The notes beneath the pieces were generated by a model. That model saw only the letters and a program-made list of their open reading frames with translations. It was not told where the DNA came from and did not search any database. Of a DNA stretch of 36,323 bases, positions 23,107-30,429 are shown in pieces. Source of the stretch: Dysosmobacter sp. (GTDB lineage: Bacteria; Bacillota; Clostridia; Oscillospirales; Oscillospiraceae); contig JALFSO010000084.1 of assembly GCA_022778785.1 (NCBI GenBank), positions 1 through 36,323 on the forward strand. The letters run 5' to 3'. Each line of letters opens with the position of its first letter. Positions within the stretch are counted from its first letter, which is position 1. Position numbers and translations under genes: made by a program.

Positions 23107-24258
23107 ATGAATGAAAAAGAAGTTTCGGAGCTCCGCCGCCGTCTGCGGCCGGAGAAGAACAACATCAGCCACGTCTGCGGCTGCTACGTCAACGACCAGC
23201 GGGAGATCGTCTCCCTGTTCAGCCAGTCTTTGACCATGATGGCCCAGGAGGAGGCGGAGGCGTATCTGGCGCTGCTGAAGAAGTGCCTCTCCGGCACGTT
23301 GGGGAAGAACCTCATCGACATCTCCTTCGCCACCCGGCAGGTGGCGGACGGCGACGAGCACCGTCTCCTGATGGCCCTGCGCTCCACAGAGCTGCGGGAC
23401 CGGGGCGTGGTGGAGGACTTCTGCCGAAAGATCATCGAGGGACTGGCCTTTGAGGGCAGCTACCTGATCCTGCTGGCCCAGGACGCCTACGACGTGCCCT
23501 ATCACACCAAGGACGGCGAGCGGCAGGACGACGCCTCCGAGGAGGTCTACACGTATCTGCTGTGCGCCGTGTGCCCGGTGAAGGCCGTGAAGCCCGCCCT
23601 GCGTTACGCCAGCGAGGAGCATGTGTTCCGCAGCCGGGACGGCGGCTGGGTGGTGGCGCCGCCGGAGCTGGGCTTCCTGTTCCCGGCCTTCGACCAGCGG
23701 GCCACCAACCTGTACAACGCCCTGTACTACTCCAAGGACATTGCCGAGACCCATCAGGACTTTGTGGACGCCGTGTTCCGCACGGAGCTGCCCATGCCGG
23801 CGGCGGCCCAGAAGGAGACCTTCCAGTCCCTGCTGGGGGACACGCTGGGGGAGGAGTGCAGCTATCAGGTGGCAAAGGCTGTCCACGACGATCTGTGCAG
23901 CCGCATCGAGGCCCAGAAGGAACATAAGGATCTGGAGCCGCTGACGGTCTCCAAGGCGGAGGTCCGGGAGGTGCTGGAGGACTGCGGCGTCTCCGGGGAG
24001 CGGGTGGACGCCTTCAGCGAGCGGTTCGACGCCGCCTTCGGCGAGGGCGCGGATCTCAGCCCCCGGAACATCGTGGACGATAAACAGTTCGAGATCAAGA
24101 CCCCGGACGTCACCGTCCGGGTCAGCCCGGACCGCAGCGACCTGGTGGAGACACGGGTCATTGGCGGCGTCCGGTACATCCTCATCCGGGCGGACGAGGG
24201 CGTGGAGGTCAACGGCGTCCCCATCGCCATCGCGGAGAAAAAAGAAGTATTTGCATGA
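23107..24258 (+). CDS. DUF4317 family protein
   Basis: A 383-residue soluble protein matching the DUF4317 family of Clostridia in length and opening (ELRRRLRPEKNNISHVCGCYVN). It has no signal peptide, membrane segment or known catalytic motif. The middle contains conserved AVCPVKAVKPAL and the segment ATNLYNALYYSKDIAETHQDF; the last third is acidic and helical, ending in a small beta region (GVRYILIRADEGVEVNGVPIA). Function unknown. GGGAGCG lies ten bases before the ATG. It follows prfC by 81 bases with a weak terminator between, so partial co-transcription is possible. Confidence 0.9.
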   Translation: MNEKEVSELRRRLRPEKNNISHVCGCYVNDQREIVSLFSQSLTMMAQEEAEAYLALLKKCLSGTLGKNLIDISFATRQVADGDEHRLLMALRSTELRDRGVVEDFCRKIIEGLAFEGSYLILLAQDAYDVPYHTKDGERQDDASEEVYTYLLCAVCPVKAVKPALRYASEEHVFRSRDGGWVVAPPELGFLFPAFDQRATNLYNALYYSKDIAETHQDFVDAVFRTELPMPAAAQKETFQSLLGDTLGEECSYQVAKAVHDDLCSRIEAQKEHKDLEPLTVSKAEVREVLEDCGVSGERVDAFSERFDAAFGEGADLSPRNIVDDKQFEIKTPDVTVRVSPDRSDLVETRVIGGVRYILIRADEGVEVNGVPIAIAEKKEVFA

Positions 24259-24259
24259 G

Positions 24260-24294
24260 AAAAGTGCCAGCGGCGATTCGCCGCTGGCACTTTT
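24260..24294. terminator. bidirectional terminator
   Basis: AAAAGTGCCAGCGGCG (24260-24275) pairs with CGCCGCTGGCACTTTT (24279-24294); A run on one side and T run on the other serve the convergent DUF4317 and M56 genes. Confidence 0.93.
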
Positions 24295-24325
24295 CCCGTT
24301 GTATGCGCAGAGAAGGGGAGAGGCC

Positions 24326-27300
24326 TTACGGCCCGGTGCCGACGCCGTCGCAGCGCCAGCCCTGTTCCGTCAGGTACATGGGGCCGATCCGGTTGTACAT
24401 AAAGGCCCCTTCCGGCGCCTCGCCGTACTGACCGGCGTAGTCGCCGGTGTTGCCCGCCATACTGTACATCAGGGCGGTCTGGTTGGCGGGGACGAAGACG
24501 GTGTCGTACTCAAAGTAGAACCGCTCTCTGCCCACCGTGTTCTCGGGATAGGCAGTCTCCGGGATCCTCTCCGCCTCCCTTGCGACGCTCCGGACATAGC
24601 TGTAGGCGCAGCCGCTGCCCTGGGTCACCTGAAAGCGGACGGCGTTACGGGCGTCCACCCAGGCCTGGGCGATCTCCTGATGGCTCTGCCCCTGGTCCGG
24701 GATGACGATACCGCCGGTGAGGGCGGCCCACTCCGCCTCGTCGAACCAGAGCCGGAGATAGGCGAAGACGCTGACGTCAAACACATCGTTCTCCTGCTCC
24801 GCCCGGGCGGACAGGAGCGTCCGGACGCCGTGGATGGTGCAGAGAACGGTGTCGCTGCCATCCCAGCACTGGATGGACGCACCGCCGTCAGGGGAGGAGA
24901 CCGTCAGAAAGGACGCCCCGGCGCCGACGGGCAGATCCGTGTCCCCGGAAACGCTCCACTGGAAGCCGGAGCCGAAGCCGAGAGCGCGGTTGGGGCCGTT
25001 GCCCCTGTCAGCGTCCACGGTGTACGTCCCGCCCTGATTCCGCCCCTGTTCGCTGTCCGCCGTGGTTAGGGACAGCGTCACCTGTCCGGAGGCCACCACG
25101 GCGTCCATGACCTCCTGGGCCAGATCGCCCGGGGTCTGGCCGGTCTCGCTGCTGTAGATGTCCTTCAGCCGCGCGTAGGCCGCAAGACCCTCCTCCGTCA
25201 GACCGTTCTGGTTCCAGTGCAGGGCCTCCATGGGATCGTCGATGAGGTAGGCCATGCCGGAACCGGCGGTGTTCCGGTAGGACACCAGCGTCCGAAGGGC
25301 CTTCACCTGCTCCTGGGCGTCGGACTTGCCCAGCTCATTGAGGAACCAGGTGCCCCGGTCATAGAACATCAGGGCCAGGAACTCCGGATTGATCTCGGAG
25401 AACCGAAGGGCGCCGGCGGCTGCCAGCGTCTCCGCCACACCGGCGGAGAACATGGGGGCGTCCCAGCTCACCACGGGGTCGATGCAGCTTTTCAGCAGAG
25501 CGCGGCCGCCATCTTTGTCCGTCAGGAACACCAGATAACAGTCCTCGTCATAGAAGCCGCCTACCCAGTTGTCCTCATCCATGTTCATGCCGCCGGCCAG
25601 CAGCACCTTCTCCGGCGTGGCGGTGTGCAGCTCATAGCCCAGGGAATACACCTCCGCCTGCACCTCGGGCCTCTGGCTGCTGATGCTCCGGACGGGGAGA
25701 TATTCCAGGGCGGTGATGCGCCAGTCGTCCCACTCCGCCGGTTCGCCGGTGTCCCGCCATTCGCTATCGATGTAGCTCTGTCTGCCGGAGTGGCTCTGCC
25801 ACCAGGCCAGTTTCTCCTGGACGTGGGCTTTGGCGGCGTCCACGGCGTAGTCCGGCCCGGAGACGCCCTCCAGCATGTGGTCCGTGGTCTGCCGCTGGTC
25901 CTTGTAGAGTAGGAGACGTTCTCCATCAAAGTACAGATAGCGCAGGAAATAGGGCTGCGAGCTGTCCGGCCAATCCAGCTGCTTCAGGAAGCCCCGGAAC
26001 ACCAGACGGTGGTTCTCCGTGTCCGGATAGCTGTAGTCCCACCAGTCCAGCCGGGGCCACGCATCCGATACCAGCGCCCGCAGATTGGCCTGATGGACCT
26101 GTCCGTCCCGCAGGAAGTACAGGAAGGGGCCTTCCTCACCCTCCTCCGGGGCAATGGGATCCCACAGCAGCTCCTGCTGGCCGTCGCCGTCCCAGTCCAT
26201 TGAGGTGACGGTGCCGGTGTTCTGGAACAGCAGGCGCAGGGAGGGCCGGAGCGGGTTGCTGTCGTTCTCCTCCAGAGCGTAGTATTCCGTCGTCCGGGTC
26301 CCCATCATGGTCTGATAGGAGACGGCGAAGCCGTCGCAGCCCAGTACGCTGGTGAAAGGCTCAATGGACAGCGCCTCCGGCCGGATGTCATCGTCGATGA
26401 TTTGGAACCGCAGGGCGTTCCAGGGATAACGGCTGTTCAGGGACGGCATACCCAGCGCCGCGTAGGTGTTCCCGTCGGTGGAGGTGTAGAAACAGACGGA
26501 GTACAGTCCGGACAGGTACTGGGATTTCAGCATCTCCGCGCAGTCTCCGGAACTCTGGGTGATTTCCACTTCAGGGGTGTTCAGCGCCGGCGCGCCGTAC
26601 AGCGGGATAGTCAGCTCCGGCTCCCAGTCGGGGTAGACGGTGGAGGAGACGGTAACAGCTTCCGGCGGCGGGTCGCGGAGCAGGTTGGAGTCGAAGTAAT
26701 AGGGGAAGCCGTCCACGGACTCGCCGGGATACTCCCGCAGGGTGACGCACTTCCAGCCAGTGAAGTCGAAGTCCGTGTCGTCGTAGTACAGCCGCACCAG
26801 ATCTCCCTGGCGCACACCCAAGGAGAACACGACGCCGCCCCGGGCGTTGGTGTCGCCGTGGAAAGCGTAGTAGGCGTCGTAGTCCGCCAGATAGTGGAAG
26901 GCGCCCATGCCCAGCGCCTGGGTCTGCTCCAGAGTCAGGCCGGTATATTGTTTCAGAACGGCGTCCACATCCCCGGCGGGCAGCTTGATGAGATCCAGAC
27001 CCGGGTCCTCTCCGCCGCAGAAGGTGTCCACCACCTGCTGCCGCTCCTCCTCGCCCATGGCCCCGGGCAGACCGGTGCCGTTGTAAAACAGCTGGGCCAT
27101 GTCGATGTCCTCAGGCCGCTCGTAGACGGAACTCAAAAACTGGCTGCGGATGCTGTGATAGGGTCCGGAGAAGTCCTGGCTGAACTGCTCCAGCTCCTCC
27201 GCCGTCAGAAGAACGGCCTCCGCGGCGGCTTCCCCGCTTTTGGCTCCGGTGAAGGTGGCCACACAGGCCAGCGCCGCCAGCGCCAGCACCAGAAACAGCG

Positions 27301-28258
27301 CCGCCGACACGGTCCGCCGGTTCTCCGCGATGCGGGTAATGCGGTCCTTCAGCTGCCGCTTTCCGGCGGTCATGGTGGTGGCGGACAGCAGGGGATCGGC
27401 GGGAGTCCGGCGCACCGGCACCAGGGCCAGCAGCGTCCGGCCGTAGGGGATGCGCTCCGCCTCACCCAGCCGCCGGAGAGCGCCCTCATCGCAGGCCAGC
27501 TCACAGTCCGTCCGGGAGACCAGCGCCGCCGCCCACACCAGCGGGTCGAACCAGTAGACCGTCAGGCACAGGCACCGCAGCAGGGACCACAGCGAATCCA
27601 GATGGCGGGCGTGGGTGGTCTCATGGGCGATGACGTGCCGCAGGCTGTCCGGAGACGCCAGGGCGGCGGGGGTCAGATAGATGGCAGGGCGGAACAGGCC
27701 AAACAGGCAGGGGGAGGGCAGTCCGTTCTCCACCAGATAGACGGAATATCTGCAATTTTCAACACTGTAAGGCGCTCTTGCTTGACGGATCTTCCGCCAG
27801 AACCGCAGGTTGGAGACCAGAAACCAGCAGGCCATGACGGCCATGCCGCCGCACCAGACGCACCGGAGGGCTTCCACGCCGGTGATCCAGCCGGCATAGA
27901 CCGTGGCGGTCTCTCCGCCGTCATCCACCACCATGACTCCCATGGAGGTGGGCGCCATCTCATAGCCGGGCTGTAGCTTCGGATTCCGGCGGCTCTCCTC
28001 CGGCAGGTCCACCTGTCCGGTGGGGAGGACGTAGACCTTCCGCTGTTCCAGCTGCCGGGAGACGGTCGCTGCCGCCGGTTCCGCCGCCGTCAGCACATTG
28101 TGCTGCAATGCGGGCAGACTCACCGGCGCCAGCAGCCGCAGCAGCACCAGTCCCCACAGGGCGTACTGCACCCGCCGGGAGATGGTCTTCCGGAACACCG
28201 CCCGCAGCGCCAGGATCGCCAGGATCAGCACCGAGGAGGTGATGAGAACGTCTTTCAC
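24326..28258 (-). CDS. very long BlaR1/MecR1-type M56 metallopeptidase
   Basis: A 1310-residue membrane protein. The N-terminal part (1-340) is the M56 peptidase module: helices near 5-45 and 125-150, HEXXH zinc motif HETTH at 212-216 with H219 following, E253 in DCELACDEGAL as probable third ligand, and a helix at 319-336. About 970 residues then face outside. This region includes the domain often fused to M56 proteins of Clostridia (DVDAVLKQYTGLTLEQ, then YDAYYAFHGDT), an EF-hand-like DWDGDGQQELLWD, and a C-terminal part I do not recognise. No serine beta-lactamase motif was seen. The GTG start overlaps blaI (GTGA). It should cleave BlaI upon a signal at the cell surface; length is well beyond the usual. 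Confidence 0.9.
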   Translation of the reverse strand: MKDVLITSSVLILAILALRAVFRKTISRRVQYALWGLVLLRLLAPVSLPALQHNVLTAAEPAAATVSRQLEQRKVYVLPTGQVDLPEESRRNPKLQPGYEMAPTSMGVMVVDDGGETATVYAGWITGVEALRCVWCGGMAVMACWFLVSNLRFWRKIRQARAPYSVENCRYSVYLVENGLPSPCLFGLFRPAIYLTPAALASPDSLRHVIAHETTHARHLDSLWSLLRCLCLTVYWFDPLVWAAALVSRTDCELACDEGALRRLGEAERIPYGRTLLALVPVRRTPADPLLSATTMTAGKRQLKDRITRIAENRRTVSAALFLVLALAALACVATFTGAKSGEAAAEAVLLTAEELEQFSQDFSGPYHSIRSQFLSSVYERPEDIDMAQLFYNGTGLPGAMGEEERQQVVDTFCGGEDPGLDLIKLPAGDVDAVLKQYTGLTLEQTQALGMGAFHYLADYDAYYAFHGDTNARGGVVFSLGVRQGDLVRLYYDDTDFDFTGWKCVTLREYPGESVDGFPYYFDSNLLRDPPPEAVTVSSTVYPDWEPELTIPLYGAPALNTPEVEITQSSGDCAEMLKSQYLSGLYSVCFYTSTDGNTYAALGMPSLNSRYPWNALRFQIIDDDIRPEALSIEPFTSVLGCDGFAVSYQTMMGTRTTEYYALEENDSNPLRPSLRLLFQNTGTVTSMDWDGDGQQELLWDPIAPEEGEEGPFLYFLRDGQVHQANLRALVSDAWPRLDWWDYSYPDTENHRLVFRGFLKQLDWPDSSQPYFLRYLYFDGERLLLYKDQRQTTDHMLEGVSGPDYAVDAAKAHVQEKLAWWQSHSGRQSYIDSEWRDTGEPAEWDDWRITALEYLPVRSISSQRPEVQAEVYSLGYELHTATPEKVLLAGGMNMDEDNWVGGFYDEDCYLVFLTDKDGGRALLKSCIDPVVSWDAPMFSAGVAETLAAAGALRFSEINPEFLALMFYDRGTWFLNELGKSDAQEQVKALRTLVSYRNTAGSGMAYLIDDPMEALHWNQNGLTEEGLAAYARLKDIYSSETGQTPGDLAQEVMDAVVASGQVTLSLTTADSEQGRNQGGTYTVDADRGNGPNRALGFGSGFQWSVSGDTDLPVGAGASFLTVSSPDGGASIQCWDGSDTVLCTIHGVRTLLSARAEQENDVFDVSVFAYLRLWFDEAEWAALTGGIVIPDQGQSHQEIAQAWVDARNAVRFQVTQGSGCAYSYVRSVAREAERIPETAYPENTVGRERFYFEYDTVFVPANQTALMYSMAGNTGDYAGQYGEAPEGAFMYNRIGPMYLTEQGWRCDGVGTGP

Positions 28259-28632
28259 GACTTGTCGCCTCCCGCCTTGTCCAGAATGGCGGACAGCTCC
28301 GCGATATCCGCCTCCGACAGCGCCCGGCTGTCCACCATGGCGCTCATCATCAGGCCCAGACTGCCGCCGTAGACCTTGTCCAGAAAGTTCTTTGTCTCCT
28401 CCCGGGCCGTCTCCGCCTGGGAGATGACGGGGAAGTACCGCTTGGCCCGTCCGCCCTCCTCATGCCGGACGGATCCCTTGGCCTCCAGCCGGGACAGCAT
28501 GGTGATGACGGTGTTCTTGGACCAGCCGGTGTCCTCCCGGGCCGCCGCCGTCAGCTCCATAATGGTCCGTGGAGACTGCTCCCACAGCAGATTCATCAGC
28601 TTCCACTCCGCGTCGGACAGATTCACTTTCAT
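28255..28632 (-). CDS. BlaI/MecI-type transcriptional repressor
   Basis: A 125-residue winged-helix repressor of the BlaI/MecI family: LSDAEWKLMNLLWEQSPRTI, then WSKNTVITMLSRLEAKGSVR, the recognition and wing segments, and a C-terminal dimerisation helix pair. ATG 28632 has GAGGTG six bases upstream; the longer frame to 28707 runs through the promoter. The gene overlaps the M56 peptidase gene by four bases, the standard sensor-protease arrangement in which the peptidase inactivates the repressor. Two operators flank its own promoter, so the pair is autoregulated. No beta-lactamase or penicillin-binding protein gene is adjacent, so other targets are unknown. Confidence 0.93.
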   Translation of the reverse strand: MKVNLSDAEWKLMNLLWEQSPRTIMELTAAAREDTGWSKNTVITMLSRLEAKGSVRHEEGGRAKRYFPVISQAETAREETKNFLDKVYGGSLGLMMSAMVDSRALSEADIAELSAILDKAGGDKS

Positions 28633-28657
28633 AGCCAGCACCTCGTTTGAAGAATAT

Positions 28658-28675
28658 GGTATACATTTGTCTACC
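28658..28675. promoter_or_regulatory. BlaI-type operator, proximal
   Basis: GGTATACATTTGTCTACC is an imperfect palindrome matching the 18-bp site at 28692-28709 (15 of 18 bases). It covers the transcription start of the blaI-M56 unit. Confidence 0.8.
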
Positions 28676-28678
28676 ATG

Positions 28679-28707
28679 ACCATATCAGAAAGGTAGACAT
28701 TTGTCAA
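28679..28707 (-). promoter_or_regulatory. promoter of blaI-M56
   Basis: On the minus strand TTGACA (28707-28702), a 17-bp spacer and TATGGT (28684-28679). The -35 box is inside the distal operator and the proximal operator begins just after the -10 box: a repression layout. Confidence 0.85.
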
Positions 28708-28709
28708 CC
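28692..28709. promoter_or_regulatory. BlaI-type operator, distal
   Basis: GGTAGACATTTGTCAACC, centred 34 bp from the proximal site, about three helical turns. It overlaps the -35 box. Confidence 0.8.
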
Positions 28710-28722
28710 TGAAAATGGTTAC

Positions 28723-28756
28723 AAAAAATGACGGAACGGGAGCTCCGTTCCGTCAT
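28723..28756 (-). terminator. terminator of the transporter gene
   Basis: On the minus strand ATGACGGAACGG pairs with CCGTTCCGTCAT (28756-28729), followed by six T (28728-28723). Confidence 0.9.
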
Positions 28757-28774
28757 GGGCGCTGTTTGGCATTT

Positions 28775-30043
28775 TCAGCTGTACAGTAGCCAGAAATAGA
28801 TGTACGCGGGGATGACCGCCGCCAGCGTAAAGGGGATGCCGATACGGACGAAGTCCCGGGTCCTGACCTCGTAGCCCGCTTTGCGGAGGATACCGATGCC
28901 TGCGATATTGGCCGATGCCCCGATGGGGGTGCAGTTTCCGCCGAGGGTGGCACCGGACAGCAGTCCGAAGTACAGCAGGGCCGGCGGGCTGCCCAGCGCC
29001 CCCGCCAGTCCGGTGATCACGGGAAGCATGGTGGCCACATAGGGGATGTTGTCGATGAAGGCGGACAACAGAACGGAGGCCCAGACGATGACGGTATAGA
29101 GCAGAAAGACGTTCCCGCCGCCCAGCTTTGCCAGAAGCGCCGCCGCCGCGTCGATGACGCCCATGTGGGTGATGCCGCCGATGACCAGAAACAGCCCGAA
29201 CAGCAGTCCGATGGTTTCCAGATCAATGGCCTTGACAGGACTTACTGCGGCCGACCGGTCATGGGTCTTTCCATAGCGGAGCAGCATTCCTACGGCCAGC
29301 AGGCTCACGCAGATCAGTCCGTTGGTGACGGACAGTTTGTCGGGGACAAAGGAGGCGGCGATGAGCAGGAGGATCATGCCGGCCAGCAGGACTGTGGGCG
29401 CGAAGTCCGTGACCGCCGTCCGCTGTGCCCCACGGGGGACGGGCTTCTTCTCTTTCCGGAACAGCCACGCGAGGATCAAAGCGGAAGCCGTGGCGCCCAG
29501 CTCCACAGCGAAGAAGATACCGGGCTTTCCCTCATAGACGATGAAGTCCATAAAGCTCATGTCCGCGTAAGAGCCCAGCATAATGGCCGTGGTGTCGCCC
29601 ACCAGCGTGGCGGCGCCCTGCAGATTGGAGGATACAGCCACGGAGATGATAAAGGGGACGGGATCGGTCTTCAGCTTTCTGCAGATCTCCAGTGCGATGG
29701 GAGCCACCATGAGAACGGTGGCCACGTTGTCCACGAACGCGGAGATGACGCCTGCGAAAAGCGCCAGCGCAACGGCGGCCATCTGGACGTTCGGCACCTT
29801 TTCCATGACCAGATCGGCCAGAAGCGCGGGCATCCTGCTGTCGATAAAGAGCTGGACCAGCCCCATGGTGCCCGCGATCATCAAAAGCACGTTGAAGTCC
29901 ACAGAGCCGGCGATATCACGGAGGGGCAGCATCCCGGTGATGATGAAGATGGCTGCGGAGCCCAGCGCGATATAGGGACGGTATCTGCTGAAGGTCAGCA
30001 TCAGGATATAAGTCACGGCGAACAGAAGAATGGCATATATCAT
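28775..30043 (-). CDS. ArsB/NhaD-like ion transporter (IT superfamily)
   Basis: A 422-residue protein with about eleven membrane helices in two repeated halves. Each half has the superfamily's signature: SAFVDNVATVLMVAP in the first and SAFIDNIPYVATMLPV in the second, followed by TLGGNCTPIGASANIAG. This fits the arsenite/sodium antiporter and P-protein branch (ArsB/NhaD/YbiR-like) rather than carboxylate carriers, but the ion cannot be told. No arsR or arsenate reductase is nearby, which speaks against arsenite. ATG 30043 has only a weak CAGG site. A 200-base, densely folded leader precedes it, which suggests control by a cis-acting RNA. A terminator follows, so the gene is monocistronic. Confidence 0.88.
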   Translation of the reverse strand: MIYAILLFAVTYILMLTFSRYRPYIALGSAAIFIITGMLPLRDIAGSVDFNVLLMIAGTMGLVQLFIDSRMPALLADLVMEKVPNVQMAAVALALFAGVISAFVDNVATVLMVAPIALEICRKLKTDPVPFIISVAVSSNLQGAATLVGDTTAIMLGSYADMSFMDFIVYEGKPGIFFAVELGATASALILAWLFRKEKKPVPRGAQRTAVTDFAPTVLLAGMILLLIAASFVPDKLSVTNGLICVSLLAVGMLLRYGKTHDRSAAVSPVKAIDLETIGLLFGLFLVIGGITHMGVIDAAAALLAKLGGGNVFLLYTVIVWASVLLSAFIDNIPYVATMLPVITGLAGALGSPPALLYFGLLSGATLGGNCTPIGASANIAGIGILRKAGYEVRTRDFVRIGIPFTLAAVIPAYIYFWLLYS

Positions 30044-30086
30044 TGAAGTACCTGCTTTCCCGGAGATTTTTACAGTTCATGTAATT

Positions 30087-30215
30087 TGGAGAGACGGGAC
30101 CAACGGCGCAACGGTCAGAATAAGATCCGGGCCGCGGTCCCATAGACAGCTATGGCGGCAGATGGCGATCTGCCGGACGCCGCGCTTGCTATCCCTCCTT
30201 CCGCGTCGGTCTCCA
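30087..30215 (-). promoter_or_regulatory. multi-helix 5' leader RNA of the transporter gene
   Basis: Minus-strand pairing: P1 TGGAGAC (30215-30209) with GTCTCTCCA (30095-30087), closing four further stems: GACGC (30207-30203)/GCGTC (30180-30176), GGCAGAT (30174-30168)/ATCTGCC (30163-30157), CATAG (30154-30150)/CTATG (30145-30141), and GGGACC (30141-30136)/GGTCCC (30101-30096). Zero to one base separates neighbouring stems at the junction, apart from one shared base, as in a compact riboswitch. No terminator follows; control would be translational. I do not recognise the class. Given the gene, sodium, lithium or other metal-ion riboswitches are the families to compare. Confidence 0.55.
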
Positions 30216-30248
30216 TGAGATGCTGTCCATGAATGCCTATCCTGCAAC

Positions 30249-30254
30249 ATTATA
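30249..30254 (-). promoter_or_regulatory. -10 box for the transporter leader
   Basis: TATAAT on the minus strand, about 34 bases before the first leader helix. No good -35 box is visible at 16-18 bp. The stretch 30255-30368 between the divergent promoters shows nothing else. Confidence 0.5.
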
Positions 30255-30368
30255 ATTTGGACAGGCAGAAGAAACTGTAGAAATATAAAGGGGCCGGACA
30301 ATTGTAACGGCTTTGTCCGCTCCGTGCGGGCAAAAGGAGGGTTCCGGCGGGATTTTCCCATCCCATGG

Positions 30369-30397
30369 TTGACCCCGCCGCTGTTTTGTCTTAAAAT
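30369..30397 (+). promoter_or_regulatory. promoter of pcrA
   Basis: TTGACC (30369-30374), a 17-bp spacer and TAAAAT (30392-30397), 32 bases before the pcrA start. Confidence 0.75.
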
Positions 30398-30429
30398 AGA
30401 CCCCGAGACTAACGAAGACGGGTGAACAT

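Noticed and set aside
28775-30043. arsenite resistance operon
   Set aside because: The transporter has the ArsB/NhaD fold signature, but no arsR, arsC or arsA is adjacent, so arsenite is not supported.
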